This document shows, piece by piece, positions 18,258 through 27,747 of a stretch of 64,000 bases of DNA. Every line of letters begins with the position of its first letter. Position 1 is the first letter of the stretch. The position numbers and the translations under genes are program-made. The notes under the pieces were generated by a model. That model ran no database searches. It saw nothing but the letters and a program-made list of their open reading frames with translations, and was not told the DNA's origin. Origin of the DNA: an uncultured Paracoccaceae bacterium (GTDB taxonomy: Bacteria > Pseudomonadota > Alphaproteobacteria > Rhodobacterales > Rhodobacteraceae); the NCBI GenBank assembly GCA_947503935.1, contig CANNFR010000001.1, positions 62,001-126,000 on the forward strand, read 5' to 3'.

Positions 18258-19828
18258 TCCAACCCCTCCCCGATTGTCGCTAAAAAGGCCTCGACCCTCG
18301 GCACGGGGACCATCTTGTCGAAGGCCAGGCTGTGGGTTGGGGCGTTGGCGATCTCAGGGCACATTTCACCGGTATCCAAGGCCTGCAGGATCTGAGGCAT
18401 TGTCGCGTAATTACGGTTGTCCAAGCTGCAATAGCGGCTGCGGTTGAAGAAGCCAAAACCGCACTCGGCCTGCAACATCCGGGCCGTGCGCGCGCGTTGG
18501 CATTGGACTTGCTCATGACGCGCCCGAAGGGCTACGGCATCGGGGCTCTGCGGGGTTTCGACCTTTGACAGATCCTCTCGCGTGGTTTGTTCAATCCAGT
18601 TCAGGCGCCCCAGAGTGTAGGCCAGCGCATAATCCTTGCTGGTGTGCCGATAAACGAAGTTTTCGAGATATGGGAAAGGCGGATCGGACCGGCTTGGCAG
18701 AATTTCCGAGGCCCGCCGCCAGATCTCCCCATCGTGTCGGCCATAGACCAGGGTGTTCAGCGCCCAGGCCTGCAAATCCTCCTCGAACACACCGTCGTAA
18801 CGGCGCTTGCTGAGCATGGCGGCCTCGATCTGCCGCCGGATACGGTAGTAATCGTAAGGATCGCGCTGATCCATGGCGCGCAGGAACGGCATGACCCTCT
18901 GCTCAGCCTCAAGATCGTAAAGCGGCATCTGATAGCGAAAGGCCAATTGCGTGGCCTGGTGCCACCACTTGGCCGGATCGGTGAGCGCATCAAGACTGGC
19001 CCGGTGGTACTCGATGGCCCAGTCGATCGTCTGGGGGTTGCCGGGGTCCAGACCGCCATGTTCGTAGAAATCGTGGAACTTCAAATCGTCCAGCCAAGGT
19101 TCGTCCCGCGCCCAGAGCGCTTCGCGCGCCGCATGTGTGCGCCGATCGTTCGGGGCGTTGCGGATCATGGCGTAGGCCCCGCACGCCTCGGCATCGTAAC
19201 CGGGAATGCTGGGCGCATGGGCTGCGCAAACCTCAAGCATCTGTTCGACCGAACCGCCCCACGCGGGATGGAACATGCTGGTGGCCGCATTCACGGCACG
19301 GGGGTGGGGAAAGACGCGGACCAGATCAGAGATCAGCTTATCAATGTCGGCCTGTTGCGCGCTTGTCTGGACCACGACGAACAGCGTGAAATAGGCCCAG
19401 ACCATTCGGTCGTCCGCCTGAATGGCTTGCAGCGCCAGCGTGGCCGCCCGCTCGCGATCGGCAAGATAGGCTTCCAGAAACGCCCCTTTCACAGTGTGGC
19501 CATACCCCGCTCCACGATGCAGGAAAGCGCGTTTGCTGAGCGCCGTGGCCATCGCTGTCATCGCGAAGGCCGAGTCAGGGTGCGCCTCGTGCCATTCGGA
19601 TATCAGCCTTTGCGTGCTGGGATTTGTGGCGTCGAACGCAAGGTCGAATGCCAGCCAGAAATCTTCCAGCTCCTCCGGCGTTACCGCCGTCGCGTGTGTC
19701 GCCGTGACTTCGGCCTCAAGCGTCTCGGTGCTGCCGGTCGCGATGGCCGCGTCGATCCGCTCAAGATAGGTGTTGGCCACGGCGGGTAATCCAAAGAGGA
19801 TCGCAAAGATCAAAACGGCAAGGCGCAT
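18254..19828 (-). CDS. exported protein of unknown function, paralogue B of a tandem pair
   Basis: 524 residues from the ATG at 19828, chosen because it begins a clean signal peptide (MRLAVLIFAILFGLPAVAN). The longer frame to 20020 runs into a decayed gene fragment and has no signal sequence. The mature protein has helix-repeat character, with blocks such as FWLAFDLAFDATNPSTQRLISEW and ALSKRAFLHRGAGYG. The C-terminal cysteines are spaced C-x12-C-x10-C-x22-C and the last is in CPEI. It is probably periplasmic with two disulfides. No function is assigned. It is the first gene of a two-gene unit with paralogue A. Confidence 0.75.
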   Translation of the reverse strand: MRLAVLIFAILFGLPAVANTYLERIDAAIATGSTETLEAEVTATHATAVTPEELEDFWLAFDLAFDATNPSTQRLISEWHEAHPDSAFAMTAMATALSKRAFLHRGAGYGHTVKGAFLEAYLADRERAATLALQAIQADDRMVWAYFTLFVVVQTSAQQADIDKLISDLVRVFPHPRAVNAATSMFHPAWGGSVEQMLEVCAAHAPSIPGYDAEACGAYAMIRNAPNDRRTHAAREALWARDEPWLDDLKFHDFYEHGGLDPGNPQTIDWAIEYHRASLDALTDPAKWWHQATQLAFRYQMPLYDLEAEQRVMPFLRAMDQRDPYDYYRIRRQIEAAMLSKRRYDGVFEEDLQAWALNTLVYGRHDGEIWRRASEILPSRSDPPFPYLENFVYRHTSKDYALAYTLGRLNWIEQTTREDLSKVETPQSPDAVALRARHEQVQCQRARTARMLQAECGFGFFNRSRYCSLDNRNYATMPQILQALDTGEMCPEIANAPTHSLAFDKMVPVPRVEAFLATIGEGLE

Positions 19829-19913
19829 GGCATGTCTTCCCAAATGAACAGCGGATAACGCTTTGCGACAGACGCTATCAAAGTGTTCGAAGGCAGACCA
19901 GACGCCCCCGCGA

Positions 19914-19985
19914 CTAGCGGGCAAGCTTTGCCTGCACCTCGTCCAGATCGAACTCGCCCTTTGGCAATTTGTCGGCGTGATAGTC
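19914..19985 (-). pseudogene. C-terminal remnant of a sulfotransferase gene
   Basis: Read on the minus strand, the codons before a TAG at 19914-19916 spell DKLPKGEFDLDEVQAKLAR. The intact sulfotransferase at 4019-4837 ends NKMPKGEVDLDEVHAKLGR, so 14 of 19 positions are identical and both stop at the same place. The preceding residues (TFSRHPDYHA) weakly parallel FRYDFDTPA. Upstream on this strand the sequence runs into unrelated genes, so only the tail of a second copy survives. Confidence 0.8.
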
Positions 19986-20108
19986 TGGATGTCTGCTGAA
20001 CGTTGCGTTGCGGCTGCCAATGGCGCCAGCTTCTTTTTCGGTCCGATCTAGACCTGCTTCTGGTCTTCCTCACCAGCATTCTGTGCGAACCCTTCAAGCA
20101 AAAATACT

Positions 20109-20125
20109 TTATACTTGAAATGTCT
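20109..20125 (+). promoter_or_regulatory. operator-like site 1 over the -10 of the aryl-CoA operon
   Basis: TTATACTTGAAATGTCT matches site 2 (36451-36467) at 13 of 17 positions. The core is ACTT-GAA-ATGT, an inverted repeat with one mismatch. It overlaps TATACT (20110-20115), a good -10; no convincing -35 is seen. The MarR protein encoded at 23200-23676 is the likely ligand (inference). Confidence 0.55.
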
Positions 20126-20192
20126 TGGGACTCCCCATAGCCTTTCCGTGGCAAAGGTCCCGTCACGGGCCATATCAAAATCGGTAACATAC

Positions 20193-22487
20193 ATGCGTAT
20201 TGCTTGTCTCGGTGGGGGCCCGGCCGGTCTTTATTTTGCGATCTCGATGAAGTTGCGCCAGCCCGATGCCGAAATCACCGTGTTCGAACGGAACAGGCTC
20301 GACGACACCTTCGGCTGGGGCGTGGTTTTGTCGGATGAGACCCTTGAGAACCTCGAGAAAAACGACCCCGTCAGCGCGGCAGTGATCCGCGGTCATTTCG
20401 CCTATTGGGATGACATTGCGGTGCATCACCAAGGTCGCAAGATGCTGTCGACAGGCCATGGGTTCTGCGGCATCGGGCGTAAGCGGCTGTTGTTGATCCT
20501 GCAGGACCGCGCCCGCGAGTTGGGCGTCGATCTGAGGTTTCAGACCGAGGTGGCCGCCGCTTCGGACTATGCGCGCGACTACGATGTGGTGGTGGCCAGC
20601 GACGGGCTGAACTCGAAAACGCGGATGGAGTTCGCGGACACGTTCAAGCCCGATATCGACCAGCGGCTCTGCCAGTTCGTCTGGCTCGGCACGCATCAGA
20701 AATTCGACGATGCTTTCACCTTCATCTTCGAGGAGACCGACAAGGGCTGGGTCTGGGCGCATGCCTACCAGTTCGACGACGACACCGCGACCTTCATCGT
20801 GGAATGCAGCCAGGCGACGTATGAAGCCTACGGTTTCGGCGAGATGAGCCAGGAGGAGAGCATCGCCGTCTGCGAGGAGATCTTCCGCGATCACCTGGGC
20901 GGCCATGCCTTGATGACCAATGCGGGCCACATTCGCGGGTCGGCCTGGATCAGGTTTCCGCGCGTTCTGTGCGAGAAGTGGAGCCATCAGAACATCGTGC
21001 TTCTGGGCGATGCCTCGGCCACCGCGCATTTCTCGATCGGGTCGGGCACCAAGCTGGCCTTGGAAAGCGCCATCGCGCTGGCCGAGTTGATCACGACCGA
21101 GCCGACGCTGGAGGCCGCTTTCGCGCGCTATGAGGATGAGCGGCGGCTGGAGGTTTTGCGCCTGCAATCGGCGGCGCGCAATTCGGTCGAGTGGTTCGAA
21201 GATGTGGAACGCTACCTGCATCTGGACCCTGTCCAGCTGAACTATTCGCTTCTGACCCGGTCGCAGCGGATCAGCCACGAGAACCTGCGCGCGCGGGATG
21301 CCGACTGGCTGGGCTCGGCCGAGAAGTGGTTTCAGGAACAGGCCGGCGCCGATGGCAACGGCCCGGTGCGCGCGCCGATGTTCGCGCCGTTCCGGCTGCG
21401 CGATATGCATCTGAAGAACCGCATCGTCGTCTCGCCGATGGCGCAGTACAAGGCGGTCGAGGGGTGCCCGACCGACTGGCACCTGATCCACTACGGCGAG
21501 CGGGCGAAGGGCGGGGCGGGGCTGGTCTATACCGAGATGACCTGCGTGTCGGCCGAGGGCCGCATCACGCCGGGCTGCCCAGGGCTTTACGCGCCCGAGC
21601 ATGAGGCCGCCTGGGCGCGGCTGAACGATTTCATCCATGCCGAGACCGAGGCGATGACCTGCTGCCAGATCGGGCATTCGGGCCGCAAGGGCTCAACCCG
21701 GATCGGGTGGGAGGGGATGGACCGGCCGCTGCCGGAGGGCAATTGGGAGCTGATCTCGGCCTCGGCCATCCCGTGGTCGGACGAGAACGCGGTGCCGCGC
21801 GAAATGACGCGGGAGGATATGGATGCGGTGCGGGATCAGTTCGTGTCGGCCGCCCGGATGGCGGATCGCGCTGGTTTCGACATGATCGAATTGCACGCGG
21901 CGCACGGCTACCTGATCTCGTCCTTCATTTCGCCCTTGTCGAACATCCGCGAGGATGCCTATGGCGGCAGCTTGGAGAACCGGATGCGCTATCCGCTGGA
22001 GGTGTTCGCGGCGATGCGGGCGGTATGGCCCGAGGGCAAGCCGATGTCGGTGCGCATCTCGGCGACGGATTGGGCGGGGAACGATGGGGTGACGCCGGAA
22101 GACGCCGTGCAAATCGCGGCGATGTTTGCCGGGGCTGGCGCCGATATCATCGACGTCTCGGCGGGGCAGACCTCGACCGAGGCGCAGCCGGTCTATGGCC
22201 GGATGTTCCAAACGCCGTTTTCCGATCGCATCCGCAACGAGGCGGGCATCGCCACCATGGCGGTGGGCAATATCTATGAGGCAGACCACGTGAACTCGAT
22301 CCTGATGGCCGGGCGGGCCGATCTGGTCTGCCTGGCGCGTCCGCATTTGGCCGACCCCTACTGGACGCTGCATGCGGCGACCGCGATTGGCGACCGGCAT
22401 GAGACCTGGCCAAAGCCCTACGAGGCGGGGCGCGATCAGGCCTGGCGGCTGGCCGACCGCGAGGCGGAAATGGTGGGCAAGGTATGA
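20193..22487 (+). CDS. fused aryl-CoA monooxygenase/OYE-type reductase (2-aminobenzoyl-CoA monooxygenase/reductase or salicylyl-CoA 5-hydroxylase type)
   Basis: 764 residues. The N-terminal ~390 form a class A flavin monooxygenase ([20 protein letters not shown] for FAD binding, then [24 protein letters not shown]). The C-terminal ~370 form an old yellow enzyme domain ([47 protein letters not shown]). This exact fusion is the architecture of 2-aminobenzoyl-CoA monooxygenase/reductase of Azoarcus evansii, which hydroxylates and then reduces the ring of anthraniloyl-CoA; the first half is also like salicylyl-CoA 5-hydroxylase SdgC. The downstream ligase and beta-oxidation genes support the CoA-thioester route. 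The start at 20193 is chosen because the FAD motif begins there. Confidence 0.9.
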   Translation: MRIACLGGGPAGLYFAISMKLRQPDAEITVFERNRLDDTFGWGVVLSDETLENLEKNDPVSAAVIRGHFAYWDDIAVHHQGRKMLSTGHGFCGIGRKRLLLILQDRARELGVDLRFQTEVAAASDYARDYDVVVASDGLNSKTRMEFADTFKPDIDQRLCQFVWLGTHQKFDDAFTFIFEETDKGWVWAHAYQFDDDTATFIVECSQATYEAYGFGEMSQEESIAVCEEIFRDHLGGHALMTNAGHIRGSAWIRFPRVLCEKWSHQNIVLLGDASATAHFSIGSGTKLALESAIALAELITTEPTLEAAFARYEDERRLEVLRLQSAARNSVEWFEDVERYLHLDPVQLNYSLLTRSQRISHENLRARDADWLGSAEKWFQEQAGADGNGPVRAPMFAPFRLRDMHLKNRIVVSPMAQYKAVEGCPTDWHLIHYGERAKGGAGLVYTEMTCVSAEGRITPGCPGLYAPEHEAAWARLNDFIHAETEAMTCCQIGHSGRKGSTRIGWEGMDRPLPEGNWELISASAIPWSDENAVPREMTREDMDAVRDQFVSAARMADRAGFDMIELHAAHGYLISSFISPLSNIREDAYGGSLENRMRYPLEVFAAMRAVWPEGKPMSVRISATDWAGNDGVTPEDAVQIAAMFAGAGADIIDVSAGQTSTEAQPVYGRMFQTPFSDRIRNEAGIATMAVGNIYEADHVNSILMAGRADLVCLARPHLADPYWTLHAATAIGDRHETWPKPYEAGRDQAWRLADREAEMVGKV

Positions 22488-23203
22488 GGCGGGTTCTGGT
22501 CACCGGCGGCGGGTCGGGCATCGGGCGCGGCATCGCGCGGGCCTTCGCCGAGGCGGGCGATGCGGTGACGATCGTCGGGCGGCGGGAGGATGCGCTCAGC
22601 GAAACGAATGAGGGCCGCGGCATGGTGTGTCGCGTGGCCGACATCACCGATGAGGCGGCGGTCGACGCGCTCTTTGCCGAGCCGTTCGAGGTGGTCGTGG
22701 CCAATGCCGGGATGGGGCGGGCCGCACCCTTGGCCGAGGTGACGTTGGAGGAGTGGAACAACACCCTCGCCGTCAACCTGACCGGCACGTTCCTGACCTT
22801 CCGCGCGGCTTTGCGTGGCATGCAACAGGGCGGACGGCTGATCGCTATCGCCTCGACCCAGGCGCTGAAGGGCGGCGGGCGGATCGCGGCCTATTCGGCT
22901 TCGAAGCACGGGGTTCTGGGGCTGGTGCGGTCGGTGGCCCATGAGGTCGCTCGCAAGGGCATCACCTGCAACGCCATCTGCCCCGGCTTCGTCGACACGC
23001 CCATGGCCGAGGCCGCGGTGAAAAGTGTGATGGAGGGCCGGGGTCTGGACAGGGAGGCCGCGTTGAAGATGGTCGTCTCGAACAACCCGGTCGGGCGAAT
23101 GATCGCCTTGGATGAGGTGGCCTCGGCCGCGCTCTATCTCGCCTCGGCCGGCGCGGCGATGGTGAACGGCCATGCGCTGAGCGTCTCAGGAGGTGAGATA
23201 TGA
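22484..23203 (+). CDS. SDR-family oxidoreductase (3-hydroxyacyl-CoA dehydrogenase-like) of the aryl-CoA operon
   Basis: 239 residues. Classical SDR motifs are present: [12 protein letters not shown] for NAD(P), VVANAGMG (NAG-like), catalytic Ser in AIASTQ and Y-S-A-S-K, then [10 protein letters not shown]. It overlaps the end of the monooxygenase/reductase gene by four bases. In the Azoarcus anthranilate cluster an SDR acts as a hydroxyacyl-CoA dehydrogenase in the lower, beta-oxidation-like part, and the same role is likely here, but the substrate is inferred from context only. Confidence 0.9.
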   Translation: MRRVLVTGGGSGIGRGIARAFAEAGDAVTIVGRREDALSETNEGRGMVCRVADITDEAAVDALFAEPFEVVVANAGMGRAAPLAEVTLEEWNNTLAVNLTGTFLTFRAALRGMQQGGRLIAIASTQALKGGGRIAAYSASKHGVLGLVRSVAHEVARKGITCNAICPGFVDTPMAEAAVKSVMEGRGLDREAALKMVVSNNPVGRMIALDEVASAALYLASAGAAMVNGHALSVSGGEI

Positions 23204-23676
23204 CCCCGAACCACGGTTTTGATCCCGATCACGCGACCTCAAAGGAACGGCTACGCCTTTGGCTGAGGTTCCTCAAGGCCAGCCGCATGATCGAGAGCCA
23301 GCTGCGCGAGAACCTGCGTTCCGAATTCGCCTCGACCCTGCCGCGCTTCGATGTGATGGCTGCGCTGTCGCGGTCGGAGAACGGCCTGAAGATGAGCCAG
23401 ATCTCCGGCATGCTGCGCGTGTCGAACGGCAACATCACCGGCATCGTCGACAGGCTGGCCGAAGACGGCGCGGTGGTGCGCGTGCCGGTGCCGGGCGACA
23501 GGCGCGCCTCGCTGGTGCGGCTGACGAAACGCGGGCGGGAAGAGTTCGAGACGCAGGCCGCCGCGCATGAGGCCTGGATCGATCAGATGCTGGCGGATTT
23601 CTCGGCGCGCGAATGCGTGGATATCGCGGCGCGGTTCGACACGTTGGTGGCCAGCCTGGGCGAGGCGGACGAATGA
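23200..23676 (+). CDS. MarR-family regulator of the aryl-CoA operon
   Basis: 158 residues with a winged helix-turn-helix ([45 protein letters not shown] in parts), the hallmark DxRxxxxxLT wing included. MarR proteins inside aromatic-acid operons usually repress until an aryl-CoA ligand binds. The gene overlaps both neighbours by four bases (ATGA), so it is coexpressed with its likely targets. The shared sequence at 20109-20125 and 36451-36467 is its best candidate operator. Confidence 0.92.
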   Translation: MTPNHGFDPDHATSKERLRLWLRFLKASRMIESQLRENLRSEFASTLPRFDVMAALSRSENGLKMSQISGMLRVSNGNITGIVDRLAEDGAVVRVPVPGDRRASLVRLTKRGREEFETQAAAHEAWIDQMLADFSARECVDIAARFDTLVASLGEADE

Positions 23677-24479
23677 CCATGCGCACGGATGTCAGCCATT
23701 TCCTGTGTTCCATCGAAGACGGCATCGCGACGGTCGCCCTGGACCGGCCCGATCGGAAGAATCCGCTGACCTTTGAGAGCTATGCCGAGCTGCGCGACTG
23801 GTTCCGTGACCTGGCCTATGCCGACGATGTGAAGGCGGTGGTCTTCGCCTCGAACGGCGGGAATTTCAGCTCGGGCGGGGATGTGCACGACATCATCGGG
23901 CCGCTGACCCGCATGAGCATGAAGGAGCTTTTGGCCTTCACCCGGATGACCGGCGATCTGGTCAAAGCCATCGTGAACTGCGGCAAGCCGGTGATCGCTG
24001 CCATTGACGGGGTCTGCGTGGGCGCGGGCGCGATCATCGCCATGGCCTCGGACCTGCGGATCGCGACGCCCGAGGCGAAGACTGCGTTTCTCTTCACGCG
24101 CGTGGGGCTGGCGGGCTGCGACATGGGCGCCTGCGCGATCCTGCCGCGGATCATTGGGCAGGGCCGCGCGGCAGAGCTGCTCTATACCGGGCGGTCGATG
24201 TCGGCCGAGGAGGGGTTGGCCTGGGGGTTCTATAACAAGGTGGTGCCAGCCGAGGCGCTGGCGGGCGAGGCGCAAGCACTGGCCGCGCGCCTCGCGGCGG
24301 GCCCCAATTTCGGGCATATGATGACCAAGACGATGCTGGCGCAGGAATGGTCGATGTCGATCGAGCAAGCCATTGAGGCCGAGGCGCAGGCGCAGGCGAT
24401 CTGCATGCAGACCGGCGATTTCAAGCGCGCCTATGAGGCCTTCGTCGCCAAGGAAAAACCGGTGTTCGAGGGGGATTGA
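23673..24479 (+). CDS. enoyl-CoA hydratase/isomerase family protein
   Basis: 268 residues from the ATG at 23673 that overlaps the MarR stop. Crotonase-fold blocks are visible: [30 protein letters not shown] (oxyanion-hole segment) and [31 protein letters not shown] (in parts, second oxyanion segment). It probably hydrates an unsaturated alicyclic CoA ester formed after ring reduction. The C-terminal helix ends with [15 protein letters not shown], the usual end of this family. Confidence 0.9.
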   Translation: MTMRTDVSHFLCSIEDGIATVALDRPDRKNPLTFESYAELRDWFRDLAYADDVKAVVFASNGGNFSSGGDVHDIIGPLTRMSMKELLAFTRMTGDLVKAIVNCGKPVIAAIDGVCVGAGAIIAMASDLRIATPEAKTAFLFTRVGLAGCDMGACAILPRIIGQGRAAELLYTGRSMSAEEGLAWGFYNKVVPAEALAGEAQALAARLAAGPNFGHMMTKTMLAQEWSMSIEQAIEAEAQAQAICMQTGDFKRAYEAFVAKEKPVFEGD

Positions 24480-25630
24480 TGGCCGATCGCAGCTTCCTCG
24501 ACTGGCCGTTCTTCGAGGCCCGGCACCGCGATCTGGCGGCGGCGTTGGACGAGTGGGCGACAGCCAATCTGGAGAAAGTCGACCACGCCGATACCGACCA
24601 GGCCTGCCGCGATCTGGTCGCGGCGTTGGGCCGTGACGGGTGGCTGACCCATTCCGGCGCGCCGGACGGCAAGCTGGACGTCCGCACGCTCTGCCTGATC
24701 CGCGAGACGCTGGCGCGGCATGACGGTCTCGCGGATTTCGCCTTCGCGATGCAGGGGCTGGGGACCGGGGCGATCTCGCTTTTCGGGACCGAGGCGCAGA
24801 AGGCCGAGTGGCTCCCGAAGACCCGCGCGGGCGAGGCGATCTCGGCCTTCGCGCTGACCGAGCCGCAATCGGGGTCGGACGTGGCCAACAGCACGATGAC
24901 GGCCACGCGAGACGGCAACGGCTTCGTACTGGACGGCGAGAAGACGTGGATCTCAAACGGCGGGATCGCCGACCTCTATACCGTCTTCGCCCGTACGGGC
25001 GAGGCGCCGGGCGCGCGGGGGTTGTCGGCCTTCGTGGTGCCAGCCGACACGGCCGGGCTGCACGTCGCCGAGCGGCTGGACACCATCGCGCCGCACCCGC
25101 TGGCCACCTTGCGCTTTGACGGCTGCCGCGTGGCGGGCGACGCGCTGATCGGCGCGCCGGGGGCCGGGTTCAAGATCGCCATGTCGGTGCTGGATGTCTT
25201 CCGCCCGACCGTGGCCGCCGCCGCGCTGGGCTTTGCCCGCCGTGCGCTGGACGAGGCGGTGGCGCGGGTGACGAGCCGCCATGTGCAGGGCGCGCCCTTG
25301 GCCGATTTGCAGATGGTGCAGGGCCATATCGCCGACATGGCCGTCGATATCGATGCCGCCGCACTGCTGGTCTACCGCGCCGCCTGGGCGAAGGACATGG
25401 GCGCCCCGCGCATCACCCGCGAAGCCGCGATGGCCAAGCTTTTCGCCACCGACCGGGCGCAGAGCGTCATCGACAAGGCGGTGCAGCTGCATGGCGGCGA
25501 TGGCGTGCGGTCGGGCGAAACGGTCGAGCGGCTTTATCGCGAGATCCGCGCCTTGCGCATCTACGAGGGCGCCTCGGACGTCCAGCGCGTGATCATCGCG
25601 CGCCAGACGCTGGACGGGCAAAAGGGGTAG
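24479..25630 (+). CDS. acyl-CoA dehydrogenase
   Basis: 383 residues. FAD/substrate motifs include [15 protein letters not shown] and [22 protein letters not shown], and the C-terminal [33 protein letters not shown] (in parts) carries the conserved region before the catalytic base. The glutamate in YEGASDVQR is at the usual position of the catalytic base. It shares one base with the hydratase stop (TGATG). In this operon it would oxidise a cyclic or ring-opened acyl-CoA. It is cytosolic, passing electrons to ETF. Confidence 0.92.
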   Translation: MADRSFLDWPFFEARHRDLAAALDEWATANLEKVDHADTDQACRDLVAALGRDGWLTHSGAPDGKLDVRTLCLIRETLARHDGLADFAFAMQGLGTGAISLFGTEAQKAEWLPKTRAGEAISAFALTEPQSGSDVANSTMTATRDGNGFVLDGEKTWISNGGIADLYTVFARTGEAPGARGLSAFVVPADTAGLHVAERLDTIAPHPLATLRFDGCRVAGDALIGAPGAGFKIAMSVLDVFRPTVAAAALGFARRALDEAVARVTSRHVQGAPLADLQMVQGHIADMAVDIDAAALLVYRAAWAKDMGAPRITREAAMAKLFATDRAQSVIDKAVQLHGGDGVRSGETVERLYREIRALRIYEGASDVQRVIIARQTLDGQKG

Positions 25631-25634
25631 CCGC

Positions 25635-27332
25635 ATGCTGGGACCATCCGCACATATCGACACATTCACGCGCGACAACCTGCCGCCCGCGGATCAATGG
25701 CCCGACTTCCTGCTGGACGGGTTCGCCTACCCTGAGCGGCTGAACGCCGCCGTTGAGTTGACCGATGCGATGGTGGCCAAGGGCTTTGGCGATCATACCG
25801 CGCTGATCGGCAATGGCCGCCGGCGCACATATAAAGAGCTGGCCGACTGGACCAACCGGCTCGCCCATGTGTTGGTCGAGGATCTGGGGATCGTGCCGGG
25901 CAACCGCGTGCTGATCCGGTCGGCCAACAACCCCGCCATGGTGGCCTGTTGGCTGGCCGCGACCAAGGCGGGCGCGGTGGTGGTGAACACGATGCCCATG
26001 CTCAGGGCAGGCGAGTTGACCAAGATCGTCGACAAGGCCGAGGTCACTCATGCCCTTTGCGATACGCGCCTGATGGACGAGATGGCGCTTTGCGCCAAGG
26101 ACAGCGCGTTCCTGAAATCGGTGGTGGGCTTCGATGGCACCTCGAACCACGATGCCGAGCTGGACCGGCTGGCGCTTGAGAAACCGGTGCAGTTCGACGC
26201 GGTACAAACAGGGCGCGACGATGTGGCTTTGTTGGGGTTCACCTCGGGCACTACGGGCGCGCCCAAGGCCACGATGCATTTCCACCGCGACCTTCTGATC
26301 ATCGCCGATGGCTATGCCAAGGAGGTGCTGGGCGTCACGCCAGACGACATCTTCGTGGGCTCGCCGCCCTTGGCCTTCACCTTCGGGCTGGGCGGTCTCG
26401 CGATCTTTCCCCTGCGCTTCGGCGCGACGGCGACCCTGCTTGAGGCGGCCTCACCCCCGAACATGATCGAGATCATCCAGAAGTACAGAGCCACCGTCTG
26501 CTTCACCGCCCCCACCGCCTATCGCGCCATGCTGGCGGCGATGGAAGATGGCGCTGACCTGTCTTCGCTTAGGGCGGCGGTCTCGGCCGGAGAGACCTTG
26601 CCCGCGCCGGTCTACGAGGACTGGATCGCCAAAACCGGCAAGCCGATGCTGGACGGGATCGGCGCGACCGAGATGCTGCATATCTTCATCTCGAACCGGT
26701 TCGACGATCACAAACCGGCCTGCACCGGGAAACCGGTCACGGGATACGAGGCCAAGATCATCGGCCCCGACGGTGCCGAGCTTCTACCGGGCGAGGTGGG
26801 CCGCCTGGCCGTGCGCGGCCCCACTGGCTGCCGCTATCTGAACGACGACCGGCAGGTGGGCTATGTGCTGGACGGCTGGAACATCACTGGCGATGCCTTT
26901 TGGGCCGACGAAGACGGCTATCTGCACTTTGCCGCGCGCAACGACGATATGATCATCAGTTCGGGTTACAACATCGCCGGCCCCGAGGTTGAGGCGGCGT
27001 TGCTGGCCCATTCCCATGTCGCCGAATGCGCGGTGATCGGCGTGCCCGATGACGAGCGTGGCATGATCGTCGAGGCGCATGTCGTCGCCACCGGCGCGGC
27101 CGCGGACGATGCTCTGGCCGAGGCCTTGCAGAACCATGTGAAAGCGACGATCGCCCCTTACAAATATCCGCGCCGCATCGTCTTCTGCGATGCTCTGCCA
27201 AAAACGCAGACCGGAAAGATTCAGAGGTTTCTGCTGAAAGACAGACCCGCAAAGAACGTGGCGTCACAACAACAAAAGGGAGAAGGACATGGACCTGACA
27301 CAAGGCATCACCCCCGCATCGGACGGGATTGA
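25635..27332 (+). CDS. aryl-CoA ligase (benzoate/2-aminobenzoate-CoA ligase type)
   Basis: 565 residues. The AMP-binding P-loop TSGTTGAPKATMHFHRD, the GATEMLHIF motif, the hinge region YLHFAARNDDMIISSGYNIAGPEVE (in parts) and the catalytic lysine segment PKTQTGKIQRF are present. The TMHFHRD and EMLHIF forms are those of benzoate-CoA ligases rather than fatty acyl ligases. It would activate an aromatic acid, probably anthranilate or salicylate, as the entry step for the monooxygenase/reductase. Its last 44 bases overlap the start of the cupin gene in another frame, so the final ~15 residues are probably dispensable. Confidence 0.92.
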   Translation: MLGPSAHIDTFTRDNLPPADQWPDFLLDGFAYPERLNAAVELTDAMVAKGFGDHTALIGNGRRRTYKELADWTNRLAHVLVEDLGIVPGNRVLIRSANNPAMVACWLAATKAGAVVVNTMPMLRAGELTKIVDKAEVTHALCDTRLMDEMALCAKDSAFLKSVVGFDGTSNHDAELDRLALEKPVQFDAVQTGRDDVALLGFTSGTTGAPKATMHFHRDLLIIADGYAKEVLGVTPDDIFVGSPPLAFTFGLGGLAIFPLRFGATATLLEAASPPNMIEIIQKYRATVCFTAPTAYRAMLAAMEDGADLSSLRAAVSAGETLPAPVYEDWIAKTGKPMLDGIGATEMLHIFISNRFDDHKPACTGKPVTGYEAKIIGPDGAELLPGEVGRLAVRGPTGCRYLNDDRQVGYVLDGWNITGDAFWADEDGYLHFAARNDDMIISSGYNIAGPEVEAALLAHSHVAECAVIGVPDDERGMIVEAHVVATGAAADDALAEALQNHVKATIAPYKYPRRIVFCDALPKTQTGKIQRFLLKDRPAKNVASQQQKGEGHGPDTRHHPRIGRD

Positions 27333-27735
27333 GGGCAAGGCGTGGAACGTGGTCGGCCACACCTACACGCCCAAACTCTTGAGCGACAACGCCTTCATCT
27401 GGCATGCCGTCGTGCCGGCCGACACGTTCGTGCCGCCGCATATCCACCCCATGCAGGATGAGTGGATCATCATGCTGGACGGTCATCTGGAGGTCGAGTT
27501 CGGGGACGAGGTCCATAAAGCCGGGCCGGGCGATACGATCCGCATGCCGCGCGGCGTGCCCCATGGCATTTTCAACCGCTCGGGCGCCACGGCGACCTGC
27601 GTCTTCGGCGTCGCGCCCTCGCGCAAGCTCTTCGATCTGTTCATCGCGCTCGACGGGGTCACCGACCCGGCCGAGCTGGTGCGCCTGTCGGCGCTGCACG
27701 AGGTCGATTTCCTGCCGCCGCCGGACGCAGGCTGA
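27289..27735 (+). CDS. cupin-domain protein, copy 1 of a paralogous pair
   Basis: 148 residues with a single cupin barrel. Metal-ligand motifs are PPHIHPMQDEWIIMLDG (H-x-H...E) and MPRGVPHGIFN (second-motif His). It has a good AGAAGGA site seven bases before the ATG. A paralogue lies in the facing operon (31367-31819) with the same blocks (FVPPHIHP, GVPHGIFN/GIPHGIFN, LFDLF, HEVDFLPP). Cupins of this sort can be dioxygenases, isomerases or binding proteins. No specific reaction can be read off. Context places it in aromatic-acid breakdown. Confidence 0.85.
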   Translation: MDLTQGITPASDGIEGKAWNVVGHTYTPKLLSDNAFIWHAVVPADTFVPPHIHPMQDEWIIMLDGHLEVEFGDEVHKAGPGDTIRMPRGVPHGIFNRSGATATCVFGVAPSRKLFDLFIALDGVTDPAELVRLSALHEVDFLPPPDAG

Positions 27736-27747
27736 GAGGCGCGCGCC

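Larger units (their letters stand above)
19829..20192. other. 364-base intergenic region with decayed gene end and operon promoter
   Basis: No intact gene. It holds the 3' remnant of a sulfotransferase gene on the minus strand (19914-19985, possibly further upstream to about 20045) and, near 20109-20125, the operator-like sequence and -10 of the aromatic-catabolism operon that starts at 20193. Confidence 0.7.

Noticed and set aside
20175-21677. 500-codon minus-strand open frame opposite the aryl-CoA monooxygenase/reductase
   Set aside because: No domain features, and the plus strand encodes complete FAD and OYE motifs; a G+C-rich antisense artefact.
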